A DNA stretch of 64,000 nucleotides from Oxalicibacterium solurbis (GCF_014635845.1 NZ_BMDP01000001.1:992001-1056000), one strand, 5' to 3'; shown: positions 9,712 through 18,447, numbered from the stretch's first letter. Notes: generated by a model from the letters alone, not told the origin. Numbers and translations are program-made.

Positions 9712-10395
9712 ATGATCGAATTCCGCCAGGTATCGAAACGCTATCCGCCCAATATCGCGGCCCTGACCGACATTTCGCTGTCGGTCAACAAAGGGGAACT
9801 GGTCTTTCTTGCCGGCCCGTCCGGCGCCGGCAAGTCCACGTTGTTGAAACTGATCGCCGCGATGGAGCGGCCTACCGAAGGCAGCGTCAATGTCAGCGGT
9901 TACGACATCGGCCGCATCCGTCCGTCCGGCCTGCCCTATCTGCGCCGCAATCTCGGCCTGATCTTCCAGCAGCAACGCCTGCTCGACGACCGTAGCGTGC
10001 TGGCCAACGTGATGCTGCCGCTGATCGTCTGCGGCGCCACGCGCAGCGATGCCGAACGCCGCGCGCGCGCTGCGCTGGACAAGGTCGGTTTGCTCGACAA
10101 GGCACCGATGGCACCGATGATGCTGTCCGGCGGCGAACAGCAGCGCGTGTCGATCGCGCGCGCCATCGTCAACCGACCGCAGATCATTCTGGCCGATGAA
10201 CCGACCGCCAATCTCGATCGCGAAGCCGCCAACAAAGTGCTGGATGCACTGAAGGCGTTCCATTCGGTCGGCGTCACCTGTCTCATTTCCACCCATGACG
10301 AACAGTTTCTCGATACGGCGACGCGCGTGATTTATCTCGACCACGGCCGCATCCTCGAAAGCTGGCGCCGCGCCACACCGCAGGAGATCGCATGA
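9712..10395 (+). CDS. ftsE: Cell division ATP-binding protein FtsE
   Basis: FtsE is the ABC ATPase that, with FtsX, controls periplasmic peptidoglycan amidase activation at the septum. The 227-residue protein has Walker A GPSGAGKST (residues 35-43), a Q-loop (LIFQQQRLL), the signature LSGGEQQRVSIARAI, Walker B IILADEPTANLD and the switch His in STHDEQ. A TTG at 9709 is also in frame, but ATG 9712 is preferred. The stop overlaps the ftsX start by four bases (ATGA at 10392-10395), indicating translational coupling. Confidence 0.96.
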   Translation: MIEFRQVSKRYPPNIAALTDISLSVNKGELVFLAGPSGAGKSTLLKLIAAMERPTEGSVNVSGYDIGRIRPSGLPYLRRNLGLIFQQQRLLDDRSVLANVMLPLIVCGATRSDAERRARAALDKVGLLDKAPMAPMMLSGGEQQRVSIARAIVNRPQIILADEPTANLDREAANKVLDALKAFHSVGVTCLISTHDEQFLDTATRVIYLDHGRILESWRRATPQEIA

Positions 10396-11321
10396 AAGGC
10401 TGGATCAGGCATCATGCCTTCGCGTTCAGCGACGCCTTCCGCCATCTGCTTCGCACGCCAGGCAATTTCCTGCTGAACGTACTGGTGGTGGCGATCGCGC
10501 TGGCGCTGCCGTTCGCCGGACTGACGCTGCTGGAAAACGTGCGGCCGGTTTCTGAACAGTTGGCCGTGGAACCGGAAATCAGCGTTTTCATGCAGATGGA
10601 CGCCACGCGCGACCATGCCAACGCGATCGGCGGCGAAATCCGCCGCATCGCACAGGAGGCCGGCCACAAGGTTCAGCTGGATTTCATTCCGCGCGAAAAG
10701 GCACTGGCAACACTGAAGGACCGCACCGGACTGGAAGACGCGATTGCCACACTGGGCAGCAACCCGCTGCCGGATGCCTACGTCGTGAAAATGACCGGCT
10801 TCAAGAACGGCGACGATGCCGGCAAGATGGAAGAAATCGCTGCCGCATTGAAGAAACTCGACGGCGTCGGCGACGTGCAGGTCGACTCGGCCTGGATCAA
10901 GCGCTTGGCCGCCTTGCTGCAGGTGATGCGCCTGGTATTGCTGTTCCTCGCCGTCACGCTGGGCGTGGTCGTGGTCGCCGTGGTTTTCAATACCATCCGC
11001 TTGCAGGTGATGACGCAACGCGAGGAAATCGAAGTATCCCGCCTGGTTGGCGCCACCGATTCCTTCATCTGCCGCCCTTTCTATTACACCGGCGCCCTGC
11101 TGGGGCTGATCGCCGGCGGCGTCGCGCTGATTGCCGTGGCGCTGGCCCTGCATCCGCTGAACGCGGCGATTGCCGATTTCGCCCGGCTGTATGCTTCCGA
11201 ATTCCGTCTGGTCTCGCTGGATCCGCTGGCGATGCTGATCCTGCTGGCGATCAGCGCCTTTCTCGGACTGTTCGGCGCCTTGCTGTCCGTCACGCGGCAA
11301 CTGGCTCGCCTTTCCGATTGA
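10392..11321 (+). CDS. ftsX: Cell division permease-like protein FtsX
   Basis: The 309-residue inner-membrane partner of FtsE has the usual layout. There is a cytoplasmic N-terminus and TM1 near residues 25-45 (NFLLNVLVVAIALALPFAG). A periplasmic domain of about 120 residues follows, then three C-terminal helices starting LLFLAVTLGVVVVAVVF. FtsX relays ATP hydrolysis by FtsE to cell-wall hydrolase activators. The start overlaps the ftsE stop. No clear terminator follows before the AT-rich rpoH control region. Confidence 0.95.
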   Translation: MKGWIRHHAFAFSDAFRHLLRTPGNFLLNVLVVAIALALPFAGLTLLENVRPVSEQLAVEPEISVFMQMDATRDHANAIGGEIRRIAQEAGHKVQLDFIPREKALATLKDRTGLEDAIATLGSNPLPDAYVVKMTGFKNGDDAGKMEEIAAALKKLDGVGDVQVDSAWIKRLAALLQVMRLVLLFLAVTLGVVVVAVVFNTIRLQVMTQREEIEVSRLVGATDSFICRPFYYTGALLGLIAGGVALIAVALALHPLNAAIADFARLYASEFRLVSLDPLAMLILLAISAFLGLFGALLSVTRQLARLSD

Positions 11322-11476
11322 CGGCCGTTCATCAATGTAAGCGGTTACTATCGCCGCTTACCCCTTATTTCCTCTCATTTTCTCTGACTTCACTTGCTGC
11401 AATCGTTTTGTAAAGTTTTCTTTACTTACGCAACTTCGACAGAAATTCCCGTTCTAACAATTGAAGCAAAGAGCAA

Positions 11477-11511
11477 TGATAGTCAATTTATCAATAGCGT
11501 TTTGACTATCA
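11477..11511. promoter_or_regulatory. 10-bp inverted repeat upstream of rpoH
   Basis: TGATAGTCAA (11477-11486) and TTGACTATCA (11502-11511) are perfect inverted copies separated by 15 bases, in an AT-rich block 20 bases upstream of the CIRCE element. The right arm contains TTGACT, a possible -35 box, but the nearby TATAAA (11518-11523) is only 10 bases away, so promoter placement is unclear. A second operator for rpoH is an inference. Confidence 0.5.
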
Positions 11512-11530
11512 GTCCGGTATAAAACATCGA

Positions 11531-11557
11531 TTAGCACTCCTTAAAAGAGAGTGCTAA
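11531..11557. promoter_or_regulatory. CIRCE operator (HrcA-binding) upstream of rpoH
   Basis: TTAGCACTC (11531-11539), a 9-base spacer and GAGTGCTAA (11549-11557) match the CIRCE consensus at all 18 arm positions. CIRCE binds the heat-shock repressor HrcA. Its place between a TATAAA and the rpoH ribosome site implies HrcA repression of the sigma-32 gene, linking the two heat-shock systems. Confidence 0.95.
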
Positions 11558-11581
11558 TATTTGTTCTTGACGGATTTGGCT

Positions 11582-11598
11582 GAACGGAAAATCCGTTC
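11582..11598 (+). other. Short hairpin in the rpoH 5' leader
   Basis: GAACGGA (11582-11588), an AAA loop and TCCGTTC (11592-11598) form a perfect 7-bp stem ending 8 bases before the AAGGAG ribosome site. It could influence translation or mRNA stability of rpoH; any thermosensing role is speculation. Confidence 0.5.
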
Positions 11599-11617
11599 CT
11601 GAATGCAAGGAGAAACC

Positions 11618-12517
11618 ATGAAAACAGCTGCATCAACCGCAATCATTCCTTCCGGCAACAATTTGTTGTCACTGGGATTTTCGGGCGCGTTGGGCAATAT
11701 CGACTCCTATATTTCTGCAGTCAATCGCATGCCGATGCTGACGCAGGAAGAGGAAGTTTCTCTGGCGCGTCGCCTGCGTGACGAAAATGACCTGGCTGCC
11801 GCACAAAAACTGATCCTGTCGCATCTGCGGCTGGTCGTGTCGATCGCGCGCGGCTATCTGGGCTACGGCCTGCCTCATGCCGACCTGATCCAGGAAGGCA
11901 ATATCGGCCTGATGAAGGCAGTCAAACGCTTCGACCCGGATCAGGGCGTGCGCCTGGTTTCGTATTCGATGCACTGGATCAAGGCTGAAATCCACGAGTA
12001 CATCCTGAAGAACTGGCGCCTGGTCAAGGTTGCAACGACGAAAGCGCAGCGCAAGCTGTTCTTCAATCTGCGCAGCCACAAGACCGGCCTCGATGCGATG
12101 ACGCCCGATCAGGTAAATGCGCTGGCCGAAATGCTGAAGGTCAAGCGTGAGGAAGTGATCGAGATGGAAACCCGTCTTTCCGGTCGCGACATCGCGCTCG
12201 AAGCACCTACCGATGACGATGACGACAAGTTTGCGCCGATCGCCTACCTGTCGTCGGAATCGCAGGAACCGACGCGCGTGCTGGAGTCGCAGGAATACGA
12301 TCGCCTGCAGACCGAAGGGTTGTCCGACGCGCTGGGCAAGCTCGATCCGCGCTCGCGCCGCATCGTCGAAGCGCGCTGGCTGGCGAACGACGACGGCTCC
12401 GGTGCTACCTTGCACGAACTGGCCGACGAATTCGGCGTCTCCGCCGAGCGTATTCGCCAGATCGAGGCCGTCGCGCTGAAGAAGATGAAAGGTTCGTTGA
12501 CGGCCTACGCATCCTGA
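11618..12517 (+). CDS. rpoH: RNA polymerase heat-shock sigma factor RpoH (sigma-32)
   Basis: The 299-residue protein shows sigma region 1.2/2 (YISAVNRMPMLTQEEEVSLARRL; DLIQEGNIGLMKAVKRFDP) and the RpoH box QRKLFFNLR, diagnostic of sigma-32. Region 4 carries a helix-turn-helix (SAERIRQIEAVALKKMK). It directs transcription of chaperone and protease genes at high temperature, including hslVU found elsewhere in this window. The ATG at 11618 has AAGGAG five bases upstream; the earlier in-frame ATG at 11603 lacks one. Control appears to include a CIRCE element, and a terminator follows the gene. Confidence 0.97.
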   Translation: MKTAASTAIIPSGNNLLSLGFSGALGNIDSYISAVNRMPMLTQEEEVSLARRLRDENDLAAAQKLILSHLRLVVSIARGYLGYGLPHADLIQEGNIGLMKAVKRFDPDQGVRLVSYSMHWIKAEIHEYILKNWRLVKVATTKAQRKLFFNLRSHKTGLDAMTPDQVNALAEMLKVKREEVIEMETRLSGRDIALEAPTDDDDDKFAPIAYLSSESQEPTRVLESQEYDRLQTEGLSDALGKLDPRSRRIVEARWLANDDGSGATLHELADEFGVSAERIRQIEAVALKKMKGSLTAYAS

Positions 12518-12540
12518 GGTCTCGGCAATCGTTCCAAATA

Positions 12541-12564
12541 AAAAGCGCCCCATGAGGCGCTTTT
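12541..12564 (+). terminator. rpoH intrinsic terminator
   Basis: AAAAGCGCC (12541-12549) pairs with GGCGCTTTT (12556-12564) around a 6-base loop and is followed by further T residues. It lies between rpoH and the convergent sco gene and can work both ways. Confidence 0.88.
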
Positions 12565-12612
12565 TTCATTCCGTTTTTTATTCCTGATTCATGCCGGATT
12601 CAACTGGCTACA

Positions 12613-13203
12613 TCAGGACTCTTCGGCTAGCAGAATCTTCAGATCGTGCGCGATGGGCTCCACGCCTTGCGCGTGACGGATGAACAAGCGGATGCGTCCT
12701 TGCGGATCGAATACATAGCTGCCGGCCATGTGATCGATCGTATAGCTGCCCGGCGTCTTGCCCGGCACTTTTTCATAGAACACCTTGAATTCCTTGGCGA
12801 CCTTGTCGGTTTCGTCCAGACTGCCGCGCAAACCCAGAAAACGCTTGTCGAAGGCCGGCACATATTGCGCCAGCAATTGCTGTGTATCGCGTTCCGGATC
12901 CAGGGTAATGAACAGCACCTGCACGCGATCGGCATCTGGCCCCAGCGCCTTCATCACATTGGCCATTTCCAGCATCGTCGTCGGACAGACGTCCGGGCAT
13001 TGCGTGAAACCGAAGAACACGACGACCGCCTTGCCGCGAAAATCGGCCAGCGTGCGCAGCTTGCCGTTGTGATCATGCAGCGAGAAATCGCGACCGTATG
13101 CCAATCCCGTCACATCGGTGTTCTGGAAAGCTTCCGTCTTCTTGCCGCATGCTGCAAGCACGAGAACGGTCGCACACAAGACGAGAAGAATTCGCAGACG
13201 CAT
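12613..13203 (-). CDS. SCO1/SenC-family copper chaperone lipoprotein
   Basis: SCO proteins deliver copper to the CuA centre of cytochrome oxidase subunit II. The 196-residue product is a predicted lipoprotein (lipobox LAAC, Cys19). Its thioredoxin fold has copper ligands Cys69 and Cys73 (TQCPDVCP) and a later His in DHMAG. The ATG at 13203 begins the lipoprotein signal; the frame is open further upstream. It sits 4 bases after ctaB and is last in the leftward assembly block SURF1, SCO-like, ctaA, ctaB, sco. Confidence 0.93.
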   Translation of the reverse strand: MRLRILLVLCATVLVLAACGKKTEAFQNTDVTGLAYGRDFSLHDHNGKLRTLADFRGKAVVVFFGFTQCPDVCPTTMLEMANVMKALGPDADRVQVLFITLDPERDTQQLLAQYVPAFDKRFLGLRGSLDETDKVAKEFKVFYEKVPGKTPGSYTIDHMAGSYVFDPQGRIRLFIRHAQGVEPIAHDLKILLAEES

Positions 13204-13207
13204 GATG

Positions 13208-14092
13208 TCAGAACCACAGATAGTGATCGACCAGCAGCGCGGCAAACAGCAGCGACAGATAGACGATCGAATACGCAAACATCTTGCGCGAGATCCGGTC
13301 GGTGTAATGGCGATACACCTGCCATGCATACCAGAGGAAGATGATGTCGAGCACAACTACCACTGCCAGATAGATGAGACCGCTCATGCCGACGGCAAAC
13401 GGTAGCATCGTCGTCGCCACCAGCGCGATCGAATACAACCAAACCTGCAATTGCGTGAATTCCTTGCCGTGCGTGACCGGCAGCATCGGCAAACCAGACT
13501 TCGCATATTCATCGCGACGATACAGCGCCAGCGCCCAGAAATGCGGCGGCGTCCAGACGAAGATGATCATGACCAGAATCCACGCCTGCATCGGCACATC
13601 GTTGGCGATCGCTGCCCAACCCAATGCCGGCGGCATCGCGCCGGACAGGCCGCCAATCACGATGTTTTGTGGCGTTGCTGGCTTCAGGATCATCGTATAG
13701 ATGACGGCATAGCCGACGAAGGTAGCGAAAGTCAGCCACATCGTCAGTGGATTGACGAAGTTGTACAGTACCCACATGCCGGCACCGCCGATGACGCCGG
13801 AAAAGACCAGCGTCTGCATCACGGTGATTTCGCCGCGCGCCATCGGACGACGCGCCGTACGCGCCATGCGCGAATCGATTTCGCGTTCCACCAGGCAATT
13901 GATTGCGAAGGCAGCACCGGCCAGCAGCCAGATGCCGATCGTCGCCGCAACCACACGCTGCAAATCCGGCAAGCCCGGTGTAGAAAGAAACATGCCGATC
14001 ACCGCGCAGAACACGGCCAGCTGCGTAACGCGTGGCTTGGTCAACGCCCAGTACTGGGCCATGCGATTGGGAGATGCGGTCAAAGTGGTCAT
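13208..14092 (-). CDS. ctaB: Protoheme IX farnesyltransferase (heme O synthase)
   Basis: CtaB/CyoE attaches a farnesyl group to protoheme to give heme O, the precursor of heme A. The 294-residue integral membrane protein carries the prenyltransferase motif [19 protein letters not shown] and about eight or nine hydrophobic helices. A second Asp-rich loop found in many homologues is less obvious here. It lies directly downstream of ctaA, the heme A synthase that uses its product, and upstream of sco. Confidence 0.95.
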   Translation of the reverse strand: MTTLTASPNRMAQYWALTKPRVTQLAVFCAVIGMFLSTPGLPDLQRVVAATIGIWLLAGAAFAINCLVEREIDSRMARTARRPMARGEITVMQTLVFSGVIGGAGMWVLYNFVNPLTMWLTFATFVGYAVIYTMILKPATPQNIVIGGLSGAMPPALGWAAIANDVPMQAWILVMIIFVWTPPHFWALALYRRDEYAKSGLPMLPVTHGKEFTQLQVWLYSIALVATTMLPFAVGMSGLIYLAVVVVLDIIFLWYAWQVYRHYTDRISRKMFAYSIVYLSLLFAALLVDHYLWF

Positions 14093-14143
14093 GCGTGGTT
14101 TGTGGATACGGCGCAGTGAAGCGTTCGACGACTTGCCATTCTG

Positions 14144-15244
14144 TCAGTTCTCGTCGAGCCGCCCTGGAATTCTGACCTTGTAGTTTAACATGACGGTCAA
14201 CAGCACGAGGAGCGCAGCGCAACCGTTATGCGCCACCGCCAGTGCCAGCGGCCATTTCAACGAAACGGTCGCAATGCCGATCGTGATCTGCAACACCAAC
14301 GCACCCAGCAGTGCACGCCCTATTCGCTGCAGACCTTGAATCCGCAACGCCCGCCAGGCCACCCATGCAATCCAGACAGCGACGACAAAGGCGAACACCC
14401 GATGCGTCCAGTGAATCGCAGTCAGCGCCTCGAATGGCAGATAGTCGCCGTCAGCCGTCTTGCCCAAGCTGCGCCATAACGTGAAGCCATGCTGAAAATC
14501 CATCTGCGGCACCAGCGTTCCGTGGCACAGCGGGAAATCCATGCAAGCCAGCGCCGCATAATTGGTACTGACCCAGCCACCCAATGCAATCTGCATGGCC
14601 AGCAAGATCAGCGCGATGCATGCCGGCACACGTAACCTCAGCGCTGTGCGATCGACGACCGGATGATCGCTCTGCCGCGCTGCAACCCACGTCAGCATCG
14701 CCAGCAGCGTCATGCCCAGCAACAGATGGATCGTCACGATGATCGGCTGCAGTTTCATCGTCACCGTCCACGCGCCGAAAGCGCCCTGCAGGCAAACGAA
14801 CAGGAACAATGCGACCGGAAAGCGCGGCGAAAATTGAGATTGCGTCCTGCCGCTGCGTAACCAGAATCGCCAGGAGATCACGACGATGGCAATGATCAGC
14901 ACGCCTATACCCATCGCCAGATAGCGGTGGATCATTTCGATCCACGCCTTCATCACCGTGACAGGGCCATCCGGCATCGCAGCTTCCGCCGCGCGGATAT
15001 GCTCCATTGCCTGCAGCGGATTGGAATGACCGTAGCACCCCGGCCAGTCAGGGCAGCCAAGGCCGGAATCGGTCAGCCGCGTGAAGGCGCCGAACATAAT
15101 GACGTCAAAGGTCAGGAACAGCGTGACCCACACCAGCTTGCGGTACTTGTTGCGATCCTTGGAGGACCAGACGATCAGAAATGCGAGCAGCGCGACCAGA
15201 ATGCCCTTGGTCGCCAGTTGAAACAACAGGCCGGAGTTATCCAA
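14144..15244 (-). CDS. ctaA: Heme A synthase (Cox15/CtaA)
   Basis: The 366-residue membrane protein converts heme O to heme A by oxidising a methyl group. It has about eight transmembrane helices and the conserved blocks GAFTRLTDSGLGCPDWPGC, EMIHRYLA, LQGAFGAWTV and THRVFAF, whose histidines bind heme. The furthest start is a TTG at 15244, overlapping the stop of the preceding gene by 8 bases. No strong ribosome site is seen, so initiation by coupling or at a nearby codon is possible. It is followed by ctaB. Confidence 0.93.
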   Translation of the reverse strand: MDNSGLLFQLATKGILVALLAFLIVWSSKDRNKYRKLVWVTLFLTFDVIMFGAFTRLTDSGLGCPDWPGCYGHSNPLQAMEHIRAAEAAMPDGPVTVMKAWIEMIHRYLAMGIGVLIIAIVVISWRFWLRSGRTQSQFSPRFPVALFLFVCLQGAFGAWTVTMKLQPIIVTIHLLLGMTLLAMLTWVAARQSDHPVVDRTALRLRVPACIALILLAMQIALGGWVSTNYAALACMDFPLCHGTLVPQMDFQHGFTLWRSLGKTADGDYLPFEALTAIHWTHRVFAFVVAVWIAWVAWRALRIQGLQRIGRALLGALVLQITIGIATVSLKWPLALAVAHNGCAALLVLLTVMLNYKVRIPGRLDEN

Positions 15245-15842
15245 TTGATGAAGCTTTCAAGAGTTTGTTCAGGTCCTTCTTGATCCGGTTCGGATCGGCA
15301 TCCTTCGGGAACCGCATCATCAGGTTGCCGAGCGGATCGATCATGTACAGATGGTCATAGACGGTGGTGCCGTCTTCGGTCGGTAGCCAGGATTTCACCA
15401 GATCGGGATTGGCGCGCAGCATGTGCGTACCGTCGTATTCGCGCAGCAGCATCGTCTCCAGCGGCTGCGCATCGGTGATCAACCAGACCCGCTCGATGCG
15501 ATCCATTTCCTTGCCCTGCGTCAGGCGCAGCTGGCGCATGTCGTACAGTTTCTTGCGGCAGGCATCGGTGCAATCCGCCTTGTCCACCTGCAGCATGATC
15601 CATTTTCCCTTGTATGCGTCCAGTCCTATCGACGTGCCGTCGAGCGCCTTGCTGTGCAGATCGGGAATCGGATAATCGCGCGGATCGATGAATGCGCCGT
15701 AGTTGGTCCGCCCCTGCGGTTTGATGACGTAATAAGCCAGATAGGAGGCGATGATCGGCGATGCGCAGACCAGGATGACGGCGAACAGCTTCCAGCGGCC
15801 CGCATGTTTGTTGGGCCTATCGATTTTCTTATTTGCTTCCAC
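15237..15842 (-). CDS. SCO/thioredoxin-like membrane protein of the oxidase assembly block
   Basis: The 201-residue protein has one N-terminal transmembrane helix (LFAVILVCASPIIASYLAYYV) and a periplasmic domain. That domain is thioredoxin-like, with a CxxxC pair in KADCTDACRKK at the position of the SCO copper site. The later region YMIDPLGNLMMRFPKD resembles the SCO C-terminal strand. I infer a role in copper or thiol handling for cytochrome oxidase assembly, alongside the true SCO gene downstream. It starts with GTG at 15842 and overlaps SURF1 by 14 bases and ctaA by about 8, so translation is probably coupled. Confidence 0.75.
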   Translation of the reverse strand: MEANKKIDRPNKHAGRWKLFAVILVCASPIIASYLAYYVIKPQGRTNYGAFIDPRDYPIPDLHSKALDGTSIGLDAYKGKWIMLQVDKADCTDACRKKLYDMRQLRLTQGKEMDRIERVWLITDAQPLETMLLREYDGTHMLRANPDLVKSWLPTEDGTTVYDHLYMIDPLGNLMMRFPKDADPNRIKKDLNKLLKASSIG

Positions 15843-16536
15843 GTCTGAATCCTGTCACGACAAAAAAGAGGAATGCCATCACCGTCAACGCATACCACTG
15901 GAAGGCATAGGCACGATGCTTTTCCACACCGGTCGATGGTAGCGGCCAGTCGCGCACCAAACCGTCATGCGTATCGCTCGACTGCTCGACAATCATCGGA
16001 TACGTATGCAACCCGCTCGCTGCCGCGAATTCAGCTGTATCCAGATTCTGCACGATCGCCCCCGGTCGCAGCGGCTCGGGCGAACCCAGTTGCATGACAT
16101 GACCGGCACTGCTGCGCAACGTGCCTTCGATGTCCATCGATCCCGATGGCGTGATTAGCGGCGGCAATTGTGTTCGCACTGCCGGATTGCGCGGAATCCA
16201 GCCACGCGCAACCAGCACATGCAAATCGGTGGACGCTATTTTAAACGGCATCAGCAGATAGAAACCTGCTATGCCGTCGTGCGGACGATTGTCCAGGTAC
16301 ATGGGCCAGTCGCGCACGAATTCGCCGCGCAACAATACATGGCGATATTCGCTTTCCGCCACGGACGCGTTTCGGCCATCAAGGCGAATCGCAGGCTCGG
16401 CCTGCCTTGCCCGCATCGTCGCCTCTATCGCCAGTTTTTCATCGCCACGCCGTGTTTGCCACTGGGCAAGCGATAGCCCCGCCGCCATCACAATGACGGT
16501 CGCAATAAAGGGAACCAGCCGAAATCTGAATCGCAT
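15829..16536 (-). CDS. SURF1 family cytochrome oxidase assembly protein
   Basis: SURF1/Shy1 proteins help insert heme A into oxidase subunit I. The 235-residue protein has the two-helix topology of the family, N-terminal (LVPFIATVIVMAAGLSLAQWQ) and C-terminal (AYAFQWYALTVMAFLFFVV). Signatures include the tryptophan/arginine WQTRR, YLDNRPHDGIAGFYLL and VARGWIPRNP. It is the first gene of the leftward assembly block and diverges from the small DUF2909 gene. Confidence 0.93.
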   Translation of the reverse strand: MRFRFRLVPFIATVIVMAAGLSLAQWQTRRGDEKLAIEATMRARQAEPAIRLDGRNASVAESEYRHVLLRGEFVRDWPMYLDNRPHDGIAGFYLLMPFKIASTDLHVLVARGWIPRNPAVRTQLPPLITPSGSMDIEGTLRSSAGHVMQLGSPEPLRPGAIVQNLDTAEFAAASGLHTYPMIVEQSSDTHDGLVRDWPLPSTGVEKHRAYAFQWYALTVMAFLFFVVTGFRRGSK

Positions 16537-16591
16537 TACAATGTCATTTCACTCAATAGGGCTGCGCCGGCTCTTCCATTCGGTCACACGC

Positions 16592-16792
16592 ATGAAAATT
16601 CTCGTCGCCATTGCCTTCATCCTGATTCTGTCCAGCCTCGCCTCCGCATTGTTTTTCCTGATGCGCGACAAGGGAAAAAGCAATCGTACCGTGAAGGCGC
16701 TGGCCATGCGCGTCGGCTTCTCGGTAACGCTGTTCATCCTGATCCTGATTGCCTGGCGTCTCGGTTATATCCAGCCGACCGGTATCCGGTGA
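16592..16792 (+). CDS. DUF2909 twin-transmembrane small protein
   Basis: This 66-residue protein is almost all membrane. One helix spans about residues 2-23 (ILVAIAFILILSSLASALFF), then comes a basic loop (MRDKGKSNRTVKALAMR) and a second helix about residues 41-60. It matches the DUF2909 family, often found opposite the oxidase genes in betaproteobacteria. The function is unknown; location suggests a role around cytochrome oxidase. It lies on the opposite strand to both neighbours and is followed by a strong terminator. The ATG at 16592 begins the first helix. Confidence 0.82.
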   Translation: MKILVAIAFILILSSLASALFFLMRDKGKSNRTVKALAMRVGFSVTLFILILIAWRLGYIQPTGIR

Positions 16793-16838
16793 TATCTCGA
16801 TTCAATCGTTCCTGATTTCGTCCGTAATTTTCATCCGT

Positions 16839-16868
16839 AAAAAAGCCGCACCAAGGTGCGGCTTTTTT
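16839..16868. terminator. Strong bidirectional terminator between DUF2909 and coxC
   Basis: A 14-bp perfect stem (16839-16852 with 16855-16868), with core GCCGCACC and a 2-base AA loop, has six A on one side and six T on the other. It ends both the rightward DUF2909 transcript and the leftward coxB-to-coxC transcript. Confidence 0.93.
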
Positions 16869-16888
16869 ATTCATTGCAGCGTATCGCG

Positions 16889-17749
16889 CTACAGCCAATA
16901 CACAACCACATACAGGCCCAGCCATACAACGTCGACAAAGTGCCAGTACCAGGCTGCACCTTCAAAGGCAAAGTGATGATCCGGCGTAAAGTGGCCCTTT
17001 AGGATGCGATACAGCACCACACTCAGCATGATCGCGCCCATCGTCACGTGAAAGCCGTGGAAGCCCGTCAGCAGGAAAAAGGTCGAGCCGTAGATGCCGG
17101 AGGTCAGCTTCAGGTTCAGCTCGGAATAGGCATGGATGTATTCGTATGCCTGGAAGCCCATGAAGATTGCACCGAGCAGGATCGTCGCAAACAGCCAGAT
17201 GGCAGCCTGGCTGCGATGATTAGCGCGAATCGCATGATGGGAAATCGTCAGCGTGATGCCGGACGTCAGCAGCAGCGCGGTATTGATGGTCGGAATCCAG
17301 AACGGCCCCATCGTCGCAAAGGATTCAACGGTGCCAGCTGGACCGATATTGCCCCAATGCGCGGCAAAATCCGGCCACAGGATCTTGTGGTCCAAATCGG
17401 CCAGCCACGGCATCGTGATGCTGCGCGCGTAGAACAAGGCACCGAAGAATGCGCCGAAGAACATGACTTCGGAAAAGATGAACCAGCTCATGCTCCAGCG
17501 GAACGATACGTCGATGCGCTTGTTGTACAAGCCGCTTTCCGATTCCTTGATTGCATCGCCGAACCAGTGATACAGCACGTACAGCACGCCGATCAAACCG
17601 ATCAGGTTGACATACGATCCCCAGCTGGCGCCATTGACCCACGCCGATGCACCGATCATCACGACCAGCATCGACATCCCGGCCAGCAGCGGCCATCTGG
17701 ACGGGCCGGGCACGAAATAATACGGCGCTTCCGTATGTTGTGTACTCAT
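16889..17749 (-). CDS. ctaE: Cytochrome c oxidase subunit III
   Basis: The 286-residue subunit III has seven predicted helices and the family blocks YFVPGPSRWPL, FRWSMSWFIFSEVMFFGAFF and HGFHVTMGAIML. It stabilises the aa3 oxidase core and contains lipid-binding clefts. Two ATG codons are close; the one at 17749 (MSTQHTEAPYYF) has GGGAG at proper spacing, while 17755 does not. It is last in the leftward coxB-coxA-ctaG-coxC unit, 94 bases after ctaG, which is too short to hold another gene. Confidence 0.96.
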   Translation of the reverse strand: MSTQHTEAPYYFVPGPSRWPLLAGMSMLVVMIGASAWVNGASWGSYVNLIGLIGVLYVLYHWFGDAIKESESGLYNKRIDVSFRWSMSWFIFSEVMFFGAFFGALFYARSITMPWLADLDHKILWPDFAAHWGNIGPAGTVESFATMGPFWIPTINTALLLTSGITLTISHHAIRANHRSQAAIWLFATILLGAIFMGFQAYEYIHAYSELNLKLTSGIYGSTFFLLTGFHGFHVTMGAIMLSVVLYRILKGHFTPDHHFAFEGAAWYWHFVDVVWLGLYVVVYWL

Positions 17750-17843
17750 CTCCATCTCCCGATATCTATGAATATATCCATCAATCAGTCATGCGATGCA
17801 ACGATGGGACCGGGAACAGCAGATATCCAGTCGCCATCCGGTA

Positions 17844-18440
17844 TCAACCTGCCGTCGCCGGCGATTTTGTTTCTGCCTTCTTGTTATCCCGGCCGCCGAT
17901 TTCAAAAAACGTGTACGACAGCGTGATCGTCTTTACATCCTTCGGCAGATCCTTGTCCAGATAAAACACGACAGGCATCTGTCTTGCCTGGCTGGCTGTC
18001 AACGTCTGCTGCTGGAAGCAGAAACACTCCACCTTCTTGAAATGCGCCGCCGCCTGTTGCGGCGCATAACTCGGTATCGCCTGTGCTTCCACGGTACGTG
18101 GCTGCGTATTGACCACCTCGTACATGACCTGCGTCATTTCGCCCGGATGCACCTGCATGCTGCTGACCGTCGGACGGAAGCGGAACGGCCCCTGCGTATT
18201 CGCATCGAACTCAACCGTAATCGTGCGACTCTTGTCGATTTGCGAATTGTCGATCGGCTTGACCTTTACGCCTTCCGTTTCCTGAAAGGCCAGGACATTG
18301 ATGCCCGTCAGTTCGCAGATCTGCTTGTACAACGGCACCAGCATGTAGCCGAAGCCGAACATCATGACTGCAACGACAATGAGCTTGCCGAACATCCGGG
18401 CATTCAGCCGGCTCGTCGCATTGTCGTTGTGCTTTGTCAT
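17844..18440 (-). CDS. ctaG: Cytochrome c oxidase assembly protein CtaG (Cox11)
   Basis: Cox11/CtaG is a membrane-anchored copper chaperone that builds the CuB site of oxidase subunit I. The 198-residue protein has one N-terminal helix (FGKLIVVAVMMFGFGYMLVPLY), the YKQICELTGIN sequence and the copper motif CFCFQQQ (KVECFCFQQQTL). The periplasmic immunoglobulin-like domain follows. ATG 18440 is chosen; an in-frame ATG at 18464 overlaps the tiny upstream gene. It lies between the small assembly protein gene and coxC. Confidence 0.95.
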   Translation of the reverse strand: MTKHNDNATSRLNARMFGKLIVVAVMMFGFGYMLVPLYKQICELTGINVLAFQETEGVKVKPIDNSQIDKSRTITVEFDANTQGPFRFRPTVSSMQVHPGEMTQVMYEVVNTQPRTVEAQAIPSYAPQQAAAHFKKVECFCFQQQTLTASQARQMPVVFYLDKDLPKDVKTITLSYTFFEIGGRDNKKAETKSPATAG

Positions 18441-18447
18441 CTTCGTC

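Noticed and set aside
11502-11523. rpoH promoter made of TTGACT and TATAAA
   Set aside because: The spacing is only 10 bases, too short for sigma-70 promoters; the actual start could not be fixed from sequence.
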